Shown: positions 8,066 to 14,511 of the stretch, piece after piece
Layout of the letters: every line of letters begins with the position of its first letter
Numbering within the stretch: position 1 is the first letter of the stretch
NCBI GenBank assembly: GCA_964202965.1
Contig: CAXNKG010000043.1
Location: 1 to 23,164 of the forward strand
Direction: 5' to 3'
DNA from: CAXNKG01 sp964202965
GTDB taxonomy: Bacteria; Acidobacteriota; Vicinamibacteria; Vicinamibacterales; UBA2999
DNA: 23,164 nt
The notes under the pieces: model-generated
What the model was told of the DNA's origin: nothing
Seen by the model: the letters and a program-made list of their open reading frames with translations, nothing else
The model's database searches: none
Program-made: the position numbers and the translations under genes

Positions 8066-8619
8066 AGTGGGTCCGGCACGTGGATCCCAACCGGCTGGTC
8101 TTCCTCGATGAAGCCGGCGCGAACATCGCGATGGGCCGGTCGCACGCGTGGGTCCAGCGGGGCGAGGAATATGTGGAACCGCGACCGATGAACTGGGGCG
8201 ATAACTTGACCATGATCGGCGCCATTCGGCGCGACCGCTGGGTGACACTGAGCACGAAATGGCGCGCGATGACGAAAGCGCGCTTCATCCTGTGGGTCCG
8301 TGACGGGCTCGCGCCGCGCCTGCGCCGGGGCGACGTGGTCCTGATGGACAATCTCAAAGCGCACCTGGCCCCTGAGGTGCGCGTGCTGATTGCACAGCGC
8401 GGCGCGACCCTGCGCTACCTGCCCCCGTACTCGCACGACTTCAATCCCATTGAGCCGGCCTGGGCGCTCGTGAAGCAGCGCATTCGCACCCACGCGCCGC
8501 GGACCGCGGTCGCCCTGCGGCGAGTCGCTCGCGCGGCCCGCTACGTCGTCCGTCCGCATCACTGTCGTCAATGGTTTGCCCATGCCGGGTACGGCCACTC
8601 AAGTACTTTCCGGGATTAG
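7999..8619 (+). CDS. IS630 transposase, downstream frame (orfB: DDE catalytic domain)
   Basis: This frame opens at the TAA 7996-7998 and continues KKRPRPSEIDRPDVHAKRTA, exactly the family's linker after the wing. A lone GTG exists at 8080, but it would discard conserved residues. The catalytic triad is complete: D in RLVFLDEAGA, D in VVLMDNLKAH, and E in HDFNPIEPAW, with 34 residues between the second D and E (DD34E), the IS630 value. Joined to the upstream frame by -1 slippage, the product is about 321 residues, near the normal size, so the element may still be active. The stop lies on the right end of the element. Confidence 0.88.
   Translation, partial: KKRPRPSEIDRPDVHAKRTAFLKWVRHVDPNRLVFLDEAGANIAMGRSHAWVQRGEEYVEPRPMNWGDNLTMIGAIRRDRWVTLSTKWRAMTKARFILWVRDGLAPRLRRGDVVLMDNLKAHLAPEVRVLIAQRGATLRYLPPYSHDFNPIEPAWALVKQRIRTHAPRTAVALRRVARAARYVVRPHHCRQWFAHAGYGHSSTFRD
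8599..8618 (-). repeat. IS630 right terminal inverted repeat
   Basis: Plus-strand bases tcaagtactttccgggatta, complementary to the left end. The final TA is the target dinucleotide, and the transposase stop codon TAG (8617-8619) uses this TA plus the first flanking base. Confidence 0.85.
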
Positions 8620-8696
8620 CAATGAAGTACCAGGCCGAAACGGAGACTATTACGCGGAAGGCCAAGCGCTATTTCCCAGGTGCTTTTGCGAAGTAG
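8619..8696 (+). pseudogene. 3' end of a cassette ORF, cut by the IS630 element
   Basis: An open frame enters from the IS boundary and ends at TAG 8694-8696, reading MKYQAETETITRKAKRYFPG then AFAK. It stops 3 bp before an attC-like site, just where a cassette gene should end. I do not recognise the protein. The 5' part is missing on this side of the element and does not appear on the other side. Confidence 0.45.
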
Positions 8697-8699
8697 ACG

Positions 8700-8758
8700 G
8701 CCTAACACCGCATGCACCAGACGGCGCTGCGCGCCGCCGCTGATGCTGAACGTTGGGC
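8700..8758 (+). other. Integron attC-like recombination site 1 (59 bp)
   Basis: Left core GCCTAAC (8700-8706) fits RYYYAAC and right core GTTGGGC (8752-8758) fits GTTRRRY; the two are near-complementary. Inner arms GCACCAGACGGCG (8714-8726) and CGCCGCTGATGC (8735-8746) pair with one C-A mismatch and one extrahelical A (8721), as in attC sites whose bottom strand folds for recombination. The site lies directly after the cassette ORF remnant and before the esterase gene. Confidence 0.82.
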
Positions 8759-8778
8759 GGACGAATGAGACAGGGCAC

Positions 8779-9744
8779 ATGAGTATCGGAAAGGGCGTAT
8801 CTGTCGAGCGTCGCTCGGCCGTGGTTCCCGGTGTCAGGGTCTTGCGCCAACTCTGTCTCCTGTTCGCCGTGGGGGTCGTCGCAGTGCCTGATGTCGCGTC
8901 CGCACAGGCGGTCGCGTGTAAGCCGACGGTTACCGGAAGGGTCGACACCTTCCCACTCGCCAGTGACATCTTTCACAACACACGCATGCTCCGGGTCTGG
9001 TTGCCACCAGGCTTCGACCCGCTCCGGAAGTATCCCGTCCTCTACATCCTCGACGGTGCGAGCGCATTCGATGCCTGCACGGCATTCAAACATGAGGAGA
9101 TGCGAGCCGACGAAACGCTCACTGAATTGATCGCATCCGGGAGAATTCCACCGATCATTGCGGTTGGTGTCGACAACGGGTCCGACGCAACAGGGAACGT
9201 GGACGACGGAGCCCTGCGTGCGCGGGAGTTCCTGCCCTTCGCGGACCCGACATATCCGAAGAGCCTGGTCCCACTTGGCGCTGCGTTTCCGACCTTCCTC
9301 GAAAAGGAGGTCATGCCGGCCATCGCTGCCCGGTATCCGGTCGGAATCGGTCCGGACCACACGGCGCTTTGGGGCGCATCCTATGGCGGGGTTGCCGCGC
9401 TGTACGTTTTGCTGGGGCGCCCGGACCTTTTCGGCGCCGGGATCGTCGAGAGCCCCGCCCTGCAGGTGGGGAACGGGCAACTGCTGCGCGATACGACGTC
9501 TCTCGTCATTGCACCTGCACGCCTCGCCATCGGGGTAGGCACCGCCGAGGTGACGGACGTGCCGGATGCCACAGCTGTGAATAAGCAGATCGTGCGCGCC
9601 GTTCAACAGCTCGTTCAGAATCTCAAGGCGGCGTTCGTGTCGGGCCGCGTGCAGTTGACAGTGACGCCGAACGGCCGCCACGACACGCCGACGTTCGGCC
9701 GGCGCTTCCAGGCGGGGCTCCTGTTTCTCTATGGCCCCCAGTGA
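8779..9744 (+). CDS. Secreted alpha/beta hydrolase, putative esterase
   Basis: 321 residues. Starting at ATG 8779 (AGGG 4 nt upstream) gives a long signal peptide with hydrophobic core LRQLCLLFAVGVVAVPDVAS and likely cleavage after ASA near residue 43, so export is expected. The mature part follows the esterase D/Fes-like pattern: WLPPGFDPLRKYPVLYILDG near the start, the nucleophile elbow GASYGG, and a C-terminal histidine in NGRHDTPTFG that would complete the triad. The substrate is unknown; relatives act on acylated sugars, siderophores or feruloyl esters. The gene lies between two attC-like sites in the orientation expected for a cassette gene. The same frame is open through the upstream attC, but those residues are not protein-like. 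Confidence 0.85.
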   Translation: MSIGKGVSVERRSAVVPGVRVLRQLCLLFAVGVVAVPDVASAQAVACKPTVTGRVDTFPLASDIFHNTRMLRVWLPPGFDPLRKYPVLYILDGASAFDACTAFKHEEMRADETLTELIASGRIPPIIAVGVDNGSDATGNVDDGALRAREFLPFADPTYPKSLVPLGAAFPTFLEKEVMPAIAARYPVGIGPDHTALWGASYGGVAALYVLLGRPDLFGAGIVESPALQVGNGQLLRDTTSLVIAPARLAIGVGTAEVTDVPDATAVNKQIVRAVQQLVQNLKAAFVSGRVQLTVTPNGRHDTPTFGRRFQAGLLFLYGPQ

Positions 9745-9793
9745 GCAGGGCCTTGAGCCATGTCCGAACGGGGACGGTCAGCCGAATCTCGCC

Positions 9794-9868
9794 GCCCAAC
9801 ATCGCTTGCAGCCGACGGCGCGCGATGGGATTGTGTCTCGCGCCGCGGCTGAAGCGGGGACGTTGGGC
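9794..9868 (+). other. Integron attC-like recombination site 2 (75 bp)
   Basis: Cores GCCCAAC (9794-9800) and GTTGGGC (9862-9868) are perfectly complementary. Inner arms GCTTGCAGCCGACGGCGC and GCGCCGCGGCTGAAGC pair along almost their whole length, leaving an extrahelical G and an extrahelical A on the left arm. The positions of the unpaired A and the GGCTGAA block match sites 1 and 3. It closes the esterase cassette 50 bp after the stop codon. Confidence 0.87.
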
Positions 9869-9943
9869 TGCTCAAATCAGACGCGGGATCGCCGGCCTGG
9901 ATGTGACGACGAGCAACCGTGCACGTTGGGCTATCCTGTCTGA

Positions 9944-10183
9944 GTGAGTCCGACGGTCCTGCGTGTCAAGGGGTTTCGGTTTTACTTCTTTTCGCGCGAA
10001 GAGGTCCGCGCGCATGTGCATGTGCAACACTCCGAGGGCGAGGCCAAGTTCTGGATCGAGCCAGCGGTGGCATTGCACGCGAACTATGGCCTTAGGCCGA
10101 GGCGGCTCGCAGAAGCGCAGAAACTCGTTGAGGAGCACTTGAATGAAATCCGCAACGCTTGGACGAAGCACTTCCCAGGTTGA
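9944..10183 (+). CDS. DUF4160 domain protein
   Basis: 79 residues from GTG 9944, full family length. The sequence carries the DUF4160 hallmarks: SPTVLRVKGFRFYFFSREE, then the HVHVQH segment, EGEAKFWIEP, and NYGLRPRRLAEA. The biochemical activity of the family is unknown; members occur almost always beside a DUF2442 gene, and the pair is often listed as a candidate toxin-antitoxin-like module. Here the next gene is DUF2442 with a 41-nt overlap, consistent with that pairing. The pair follows attC-like site 2 and precedes a decayed attC, so it reads as one integron cassette. Confidence 0.87.
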   Translation: MSPTVLRVKGFRFYFFSREEVRAHVHVQHSEGEAKFWIEPAVALHANYGLRPRRLAEAQKLVEEHLNEIRNAWTKHFPG

Positions 10184-10487
10184 GGTCACGAACGTCTCGC
10201 TGCATGGGTTTTGGCTTTTCGTAGGCGAGCAGGAACTGTTCGTGCCGTTCAAGGATTTCCCATGGTTCAAGGAAGCCTCGATCCAGGAGATCAGCCGCGT
10301 TGAGTTGCCGAGTGGACATCACTTGTACTGGCCTGACCTCGACATCGACCTGGCCGTCGATTCGCTGATAGATCCGGAGCGTTACCCGTTGATAAGCCAG
10401 GCGCAGCCTAAGACGCGCTTGGAGCCGACGAAGGCCCGACGGCGGCCGGCGGCGAAGCAACGTCACCGGCCCCGCCTTCGCGGCTGA
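10143..10487 (+). CDS. DUF2442 domain protein, C-terminus read through a decayed attC
   Basis: 114 residues starting at ATG 10143 inside the DUF4160 gene. Residues about 13-80 form a DUF2442 domain (VEVTNVSLHGFWLFVGEQEL, then the FPWFKEAS segment, and HHLYWPDLDIDLAVDSLI), known as the partner of DUF4160. DUF2442 proteins are DNA-binding-like and usually assigned the antitoxin or regulator role, though this is not proven. From about residue 88 the protein is a basic, low-complexity tail (PKTRLEPTKARRRPAAKQRH) encoded by attC-like sequence, and the TGA stop lies in the conserved GGCTGAA of that attC. The tail is probably a by-product of the cassette structure. Confidence 0.83.
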   Translation: MKSATLGRSTSQVEVTNVSLHGFWLFVGEQELFVPFKDFPWFKEASIQEISRVELPSGHHLYWPDLDIDLAVDSLIDPERYPLISQAQPKTRLEPTKARRRPAAKQRHRPRLRG

Positions 10488-10503
10488 AACGCAGGCGTGA
10501 GCC
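10406..10503 (+). other. Decayed attC-like site 3 (98 bp)
   Basis: The core positions have drifted: GCCTAAG (10406-10412) instead of RYYYAAC and GTGAGCC (10497-10503) instead of GTTRRRY. The inner arms are kept: AGCCGACGAAGGC (10423-10435) pairs perfectly with GCCTTCGCGGCT (10474-10485), leaving one extrahelical A (10428). That matches the unpaired A in sites 1 and 2. It separates the DUF4160/DUF2442 pair from mazEF. Confidence 0.6.
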
Positions 10504-10519
10504 TGCAGACCTGCCTTCC

Positions 10520-10548
10520 TTGCCGAAGACGGGCGGTGTGATTACAAT
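10520..10548 (+). promoter_or_regulatory. mazEF promoter, apparently leaderless
   Basis: -35 TTGCCG (10520-10525), 17-bp spacer, -10 TACAAT (10543-10548). The expected start of transcription, 7-8 bp on, falls at or next to the mazE ATG at 10557, so the message would have no leader and no Shine-Dalgarno sequence; none is visible. Confidence 0.6.
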
Positions 10549-10557
10549 GTAGTCACA
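10537..10557. promoter_or_regulatory. Inverted repeat over the mazEF -10, likely autoregulatory operator
   Basis: Arms TGTGATTAC (10537-10545) and GTAGTCACA (10549-10557) are complementary at 8 of 9 positions around a 3-bp centre AAT. The palindrome covers the -10 and the start codon's first base. MazE proteins bind DNA through their AbrB domain to repress their own operon, so this is the natural operator. Confidence 0.6.
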
Positions 10558-10814
10558 TGATCGCCAGGACCCGAATTGTGCAGATCGGAAACTCAAAGGG
10601 CATCCGGGTGCCGAAGGGCCTGCTCGAGCAGGCGCAGCTGCCGGAGGAGGTCGAGCTGCAGGCCGAGTACGGGCGGCTGGTGGTACGAGCCGCTCATGGG
10701 CCGAGGGCTGGCTGGGCTGCAGCGGCCAAGGCGATGCGCGCCCAGGGCGACGATCAGCTCCTCGACCCTCCAACCCGGACGCGCTTTGACGACAAGGACT
10801 GGCAGTGGCGGTAA
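10557..10814 (+). CDS. mazE: MazE-like antitoxin, AbrB/SpoVT DNA-binding domain
   Basis: 85 residues. The N-terminal half (VQIGNSKGIRVPKGLLEQAQ) is the swapped-hairpin AbrB fold shared by MazE antitoxins; the C-terminal half (about 45-85) is acidic and flexible, ending FDDKDWQWR, the part that typically wraps over MazF and blocks its active site. It overlaps the toxin gene by 10 nt, so both are made together. The promoter carries a palindrome suited to autorepression. The start codon at 10557 is fixed by the conserved KxRTRIVQIGN-like start and the immediate -10. Confidence 0.9.
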   Translation: MIARTRIVQIGNSKGIRVPKGLLEQAQLPEEVELQAEYGRLVVRAAHGPRAGWAAAAKAMRAQGDDQLLDPPTRTRFDDKDWQWR

Positions 10815-11143
10815 CGCGAGCAGCCCTGGCACGCGGCGACGTCCACCTCGTCGGGCTCGATCCAACCCTGGGGAGCGAGATCAAGAAGACCCGGCCCTGC
10901 CTCATCGTGTCGCCGGACGAGCTCAACCAGCACTTGCGTACCGTCATCGTGGCACCCATGACGACCGGAGGACAGGCCTATCCGTGGCGCGTGGCGTGCC
11001 GCTTTCAGAGCCGTTCAGGATTCGTGGCGCTCGATCAGTTGCGCACGGTCGATAGCGAACGCCTGGTCAAGCGGTTGGGACGTCTGTCCGCTGCGGCGAC
11101 CACGGAGGTGCTCGACACGTTGCAGGAAATGTTCGCCGAATGA
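10805..11143 (+). CDS. mazF: MazF-like toxin, sequence-specific endoribonuclease
   Basis: 112 residues from GTG 10805, overlapping mazE by 10 nt. It shows the MazF/PemK core: ARGDVHLVGLDPTLGSEIKK, TRPCLIVSPDELN, VIVAPMTT, and SGFVALDQLRTVDSERLVKR with LGRLS. The TRP and the D-Q-L-R-T-V-D segment correspond to catalytic and RNA-binding loops, so the toxin appears intact. MazF cuts mRNA at short recognition sequences; the target triplet or longer site cannot be read from sequence. It sits in the cassette region, where toxin-antitoxin pairs commonly stabilise arrays, but no attC was found after it. Confidence 0.92.
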   Translation: MAVTRAALARGDVHLVGLDPTLGSEIKKTRPCLIVSPDELNQHLRTVIVAPMTTGGQAYPWRVACRFQSRSGFVALDQLRTVDSERLVKRLGRLSAAATTEVLDTLQEMFAE

Positions 11144-11178
11144 CACCCGCGGCTCATGCGTGATCGTGGGGCTGACCG

Positions 11179-11790
11179 GTGAACCACGACCAGACTTTCC
11201 GGGCCGTACTGATTGTTGTCTTTCTCCTGGTCCTTCCAATCGCCATCTACCACAGGCTCCAGTCACAAGCGACGCGCGAGAAACTCGATCGATGGCAGGA
11301 GGGCCTGTTCATTCTGGCCACGTTACGGCCTGTGGCCATGGCTTTCTGGCTGGGGCTGATCGCCTGGATGGTCGATCCAGGCTGGCTGGCCTGGTCCTCA
11401 GTGCCCTTGCCAGCCTGGCTGAGGTGGACAGGCGTCGGCGTGATCGCCATGGCCTGTGGGCTGCTGGTGTGGACGTTCCGCTGCCTCGGGAAGAACCTGA
11501 CGGATACGGTGGTCACACGGCAACAGCACGCGCTGGTCGTACACGGCCCCTATCGCTGGGTCCGGCATCCGTTCTACGACTCCGCCGCGTTGCTCATGGT
11601 GGCGGTTTCTCTGATCGTGGCGAATTGGTTCCTGCTCTTGACCGGCGGATTAGCGTTTGCTCTGCTCGTCGTCCGAACGCGAACCGAAGAAGAGAAGCTG
11701 CTGGCTCGTTTTGGCGAGGCCTATCGAGCGTACATGAAGCGGACCGGGCGCTTTTTGCCGCGCACTACAGCGAACCGGCGTGGCGCCTGA
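11179..11790 (+). CDS. Isoprenylcysteine carboxyl methyltransferase (ICMT/PEMT-like) family membrane protein
   Basis: 203 residues from GTG 11179 with about five hydrophobic segments (near 7-25, 52-68, 80-98, 132-147, 149-165). The family hallmark GPYRWVRHPFYDS (about 127-139), and EEEKLLARFGEAYRAYMKRT with GRFLP near the end, bind S-adenosylmethionine and shape the active site. Bacterial members methylate unknown small or lipid acceptors, not prenylated proteins, so the substrate is open. It begins 35 bp after mazF and ends 12 bp before the convergent argF, so it marks the boundary between accessory DNA and the arginine cluster; which side it belongs to is uncertain. Confidence 0.85.
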   Translation: MNHDQTFRAVLIVVFLLVLPIAIYHRLQSQATREKLDRWQEGLFILATLRPVAMAFWLGLIAWMVDPGWLAWSSVPLPAWLRWTGVGVIAMACGLLVWTFRCLGKNLTDTVVTRQQHALVVHGPYRWVRHPFYDSAALLMVAVSLIVANWFLLLTGGLAFALLVVRTRTEEEKLLARFGEAYRAYMKRTGRFLPRTTANRRGA

Positions 11791-11802
11791 CACCGCACCC
11801 GT

Positions 11803-12756
11803 TCACCCCAGCAGCATGAGCAGCAGCGCCTTCTGCGTATGCAGACGGTTTTCGGCCTGATCGAACACCACTGACGAGGCCGATTCGAAGACGTCGGCCG
11901 TCACTTCCTCGCCGCGATGCGCGGGGAGGCAGTGCATGAAGAGCGCGCCCGGGCGGGCGGCGCTCATCAGCGCGTCGTTCACCTGAAACGGCTGGAAGAT
12001 CCGCCGGCGGGCTTTCGCCTCCTGCTCCTGGCCCATGGACGTCCAGACGTCCGTGTAGATCGCGTCCGCTCCGGCCACGGCCTTGTTCGCGTCGGTGAAC
12101 GTTCGGACCTCCGCGCCGCCCTGAGCCGACCGCATGGCCTCGTGCAGGACCGTGGCGGGAAGTTCGTAACTGGCGGGCGTCGCGACGTGCACCGAGATCC
12201 CCAGTTGCGGCGCCGCATGCACGAGCGATGTCGCCACATTGTTGCCGTCGCCGACATACGCCAGCGTCCGGCCCTTGCAGTCACCCCAGCGTTCGACCAG
12301 CGTCAGCATGTCCGCCAGCGCCTGGCACGGGTGTTCCGCGTCGCTGAGCGCGTTGATGACGTGCAGCCCGCGGGTCGCGCGTGCGAACGCCTGCGTCTTG
12401 TCGTGGGCGTACGTACGGATCACGAGCGCCTTGACCCATCGCTCGAGGTTTCTCGCGACGTCCTCGAGCGGCTCACGGGTGCCTTCGGCGAACTCGCGCG
12501 GCAGGTCGAGGGGATGGCCCCCAAGCTCGCGTACGCCAATCTCGAACGTCGACCGCGTGCGCAGCGACGGCTTCTCGAACAGCAGCGCGATATGGACTCC
12601 GCCCAGCGCATGCGCCGTCGGCGCCCGTTCGCCGAGCGGTCGCTCGGTTTTCAACCTGGCTGCGAGCTCCAGCAGGCGAATCAGCTGGGTGGTGGGAATA
12701 TCGAGAATGGAGAGGAAATCCTTGACCGGCAGCGCCGGCGGCGCCGAGGCACTCAC
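11803..12756 (-). CDS. argF: Ornithine carbamoyltransferase
   Basis: 317 residues, normal length. Catalyses ornithine plus carbamoyl phosphate to citrulline in the cytoplasm. Conserved elements: the carbamoyl-phosphate site FEKPSLRTRSTFE, the NALSDAEHPCQALADMLT segment, the DVWTSMGQE loop and the ornithine-side HCLPAHRGEEV with its catalytic cysteine. These match ornithine rather than acetylornithine transcarbamylase, in keeping with argJ in the same operon. It starts at GTG 12756, overlapping the argJ stop by 4 nt (GTGA). It is the last gene of the argC operon; no clear terminator is seen before the convergent methyltransferase gene. Confidence 0.96.
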   Translation of the reverse strand: MSASAPPALPVKDFLSILDIPTTQLIRLLELAARLKTERPLGERAPTAHALGGVHIALLFEKPSLRTRSTFEIGVRELGGHPLDLPREFAEGTREPLEDVARNLERWVKALVIRTYAHDKTQAFARATRGLHVINALSDAEHPCQALADMLTLVERWGDCKGRTLAYVGDGNNVATSLVHAAPQLGISVHVATPASYELPATVLHEAMRSAQGGAEVRTFTDANKAVAGADAIYTDVWTSMGQEQEAKARRRIFQPFQVNDALMSAARPGALFMHCLPAHRGEEVTADVFESASSVVFDQAENRLHTQKALLLMLLG

Positions 12757-13991
12757 GTCCGGTACTCGCCGTTGATCCGCACGTATTCGGCGCTCAAATC
12801 GCAGGTCCAGATTGTCGCGCCCGCCCGGCCGGCGCCAAGCCGCACGTCGATCTGCACCGAACTGCCCTTGAGATGCTCGGCGGCCATCGGCGCCGCCTCG
12901 TCGTGGGGCAACCCGTTCTCGAAGAGCAGCGTGCCGCCGACGTGGACCGTGAGGCGGTTGATGTCGAACGTCACGCCGGACCGCCCGGCCGCGGCCACGA
13001 TGCGGCCCCAGTTGGGATCCGCGCCGTGCACGGCCGTCTTGACGAGCGGCGAATTGGCGATGGTGCGCGCCACCTGCCGGGCGTCTTCAATGGACGCGGC
13101 GTTCTCGACGGTGACCGCAATCAGCTTGGTCGCGCCTTCGCCGCCGCGCACGATCGCGACCGCGAGTTCGCGCGAGACCGCGAGCATCCCGTCGAGGAGC
13201 GCCGGGAACAGCGCCTCGTCAATCACGACGCCGCTGGCCCCCGAGGCAAGGGCGAACAGGGAATCGTTGGTCGAGCACTCGCCGTCCACCGTGATGGCGT
13301 TGAACGTATCGCGCGCCGAGAGCTGCAGCGCCGTGCGGAGGGCGCCGGGCGCCACCTGCGCGTCGGTCGTGAGGAAGCCGATCATCGTCGCCATGTTCGG
13401 CTCGATCATGCCGGAGCCCTTCGCCATGCCGCCGATAGTGAACGTCCCGCGCGCCGTCTCAACCGTGACGGCGTAGTCCTTCGGGAACGGATCGGTCGTC
13501 ATGATCGCCCGCGCCGCCGCCGCGCCCGCGTCGGCGCTCATCGACGACGCCGCGTTCCGGATGCCGGCGATGACGCGATCGATCGGCAACGCGACACCGA
13601 TCACGCCGGTGCTGGCGACGAGGATCTCCTGGGGCGAACATCCGAGCGCCGCCGCGGTTTCGGCGGCCATCTGCCGGGCGTGCTGCATGCCCGCGTAGCC
13701 CGTGCAGGCGTTGGCGCACCCGCTGTTGACGACGACCGCACGCGCCCGTCCCGCCGTCTTCTCGAGGTGTTCCTTCGAGACGATCACGGGCGCAGCCTGT
13801 GCCAGGTTTGTGGTGAACAGCCCCGCCGCAGATCCGGTGGCATCCGTGGCAAGCACCGCCAGGTCGAGGGCGGCCGCCGATTTCTTGATGCCGCAGTGCA
13901 CCGCGCCGGAGCGGAATCCACGGGGGGCCGTGATGCCTCCGGCGGCCGGCGTGACCGTCGCCGTGACGCTGGACCGCACGACGTCAGCCAT
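12753..13991 (-). CDS. argJ: Glutamate N-acetyltransferase / ornithine acetyltransferase
   Basis: 412 residues from ATG 13991; an upstream ATG at 14021 would add ten weak residues and a 38-nt overlap. ArgJ moves the acetyl group from N-acetylornithine to glutamate, closing the acetyl cycle, and some members also use acetyl-CoA. The precursor cleaves itself before the threonine in VASTGVIG to form two chains, and that threonine is the nucleophile. Other conserved stretches are VNSGCANACTG, GMAKGSGMIEPNMATM and DPNWGRIVAAAGRSG. The start lies inside the GNAT gene (8-nt overlap), and the stop overlaps argF by 4 nt. Whether it is mono- or bifunctional cannot be told from sequence. Confidence 0.96.
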   Translation of the reverse strand: MADVVRSSVTATVTPAAGGITAPRGFRSGAVHCGIKKSAAALDLAVLATDATGSAAGLFTTNLAQAAPVIVSKEHLEKTAGRARAVVVNSGCANACTGYAGMQHARQMAAETAAALGCSPQEILVASTGVIGVALPIDRVIAGIRNAASSMSADAGAAAARAIMTTDPFPKDYAVTVETARGTFTIGGMAKGSGMIEPNMATMIGFLTTDAQVAPGALRTALQLSARDTFNAITVDGECSTNDSLFALASGASGVVIDEALFPALLDGMLAVSRELAVAIVRGGEGATKLIAVTVENAASIEDARQVARTIANSPLVKTAVHGADPNWGRIVAAAGRSGVTFDINRLTVHVGGTLLFENGLPHDEAAPMAAEHLKGSSVQIDVRLGAGRAGATIWTCDLSAEYVRINGEYRT

Positions 13992-14511
13992 GGATGCGGC
14001 GGATCGGGCGGACGACGGCATACTGGCCGCATCGCCGGAAGAGGGGACAGCGGTGGCAGTCCATGACGACCTTTTCGGGAAGCCAGACGTGCGGCACGAT
14101 CGAGAACCCGCGCTCGACGAAATATGCGGGCGCGTGGCTGAACGCGCAGACCTTCTCGAAACCCCCGGCCAGCGCCCGCGCCATCAGCTCGTCGAGAATG
14201 AGCGTCCCCACGCCGAGGCGTCTTGCCTCTGGGCTGACGACGAGCGACCGGACTTCCGCCGCCGCACGGCTCAACGGCGCCAACTCGGCGCAGGCAATGA
14301 CGTGCCCGTCCTGTTCCGCTACGACGAAGCGACGGGCGTGCGCGGCGATCTCCACACGCTCGCGGGGCAGGAGCCGCCCTTCGTCCTGGTGCTCGACGAT
14401 CAGGGCGTGGATCGACGCGGCGTCCTCGGCACACGCACCGCGAAGCAGCACGCCGGCCGGCGGCCTGGAGACGGCCGTCAGTGTGTCGGTCGTGAGTGTG
14501 GTGCGGTTCAT
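13984..14511 (-). CDS. argA: Single-domain GNAT N-acetylglutamate synthase
   Basis: 175 residues, one GNAT domain. It contains the acetyl-CoA loop VSPEARRLGVGTLILDEL (about 91-108) and the C-terminal signature of short N-acetylglutamate synthases, LPEKVVMDCHRCPLFRRCGQ (about 144-163), with three cysteines in the pattern CxxCx5C. Relatives include the ~174-residue actinobacterial ArgA. It makes N-acetylglutamate from glutamate and acetyl-CoA, priming the cycle that ArgJ then maintains. It lacks the kinase-like arginine-binding domain of E. coli ArgA, so feedback control must work differently. Overlaps argD by 4 nt (ATGA) and argJ by 8 nt. Symbol by role; exact substrate inferred from operon context. 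Confidence 0.87.
   Translation of the reverse strand: MNRTTLTTDTLTAVSRPPAGVLLRGACAEDAASIHALIVEHQDEGRLLPRERVEIAAHARRFVVAEQDGHVIACAELAPLSRAAAEVRSLVVSPEARRLGVGTLILDELMARALAGGFEKVCAFSHAPAYFVERGFSIVPHVWLPEKVVMDCHRCPLFRRCGQYAVVRPIRRIHG

Larger units (their letters stand above)
7604..8618 (+). mobile_element. IS630-family insertion sequence, about 1.0 kb
   Basis: Bounded by imperfect terminal inverted repeats that both begin with TA: left TAATCCCTAACGGCACTTGA (7604-7623) and, read on the minus strand from 8618, TAATCCCGGAAAGTACTTGA. They match at 15 of 20 positions. TA at both outer edges is the target duplication expected of IS630/Tc1-mariner elements. The interior holds only a DDE transposase in two overlapping frames. 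Length and content are normal for IS630. The left flank is kinase coding sequence and the right flank is an integron-cassette remnant, so the two flanks were not originally contiguous. Confidence 0.88.

Noticed and set aside
8080..8619. GTG 8080 as an independent transposase start
   Set aside because: Conserved residues continue upstream in this frame to the A8 run, so a frameshift fusion explains it better.
9870..9931. Possible additional attC (GCTCAAA ... GTTGGGC)
   Set aside because: The right core is perfect and the left nearly so, but the interior arms do not pair, so it may be chance or a cassette edge too decayed to call.
11144..11178. attC or terminator between mazF and the methyltransferase gene
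   Set aside because: The 35 bp hold no core sites and no stem.
11917..13476. 519-residue plus-strand open frame
   Set aside because: Antisense to argF and argJ, with no recognisable motif. A second long frame, 12873-14066, is rejected on the same ground.
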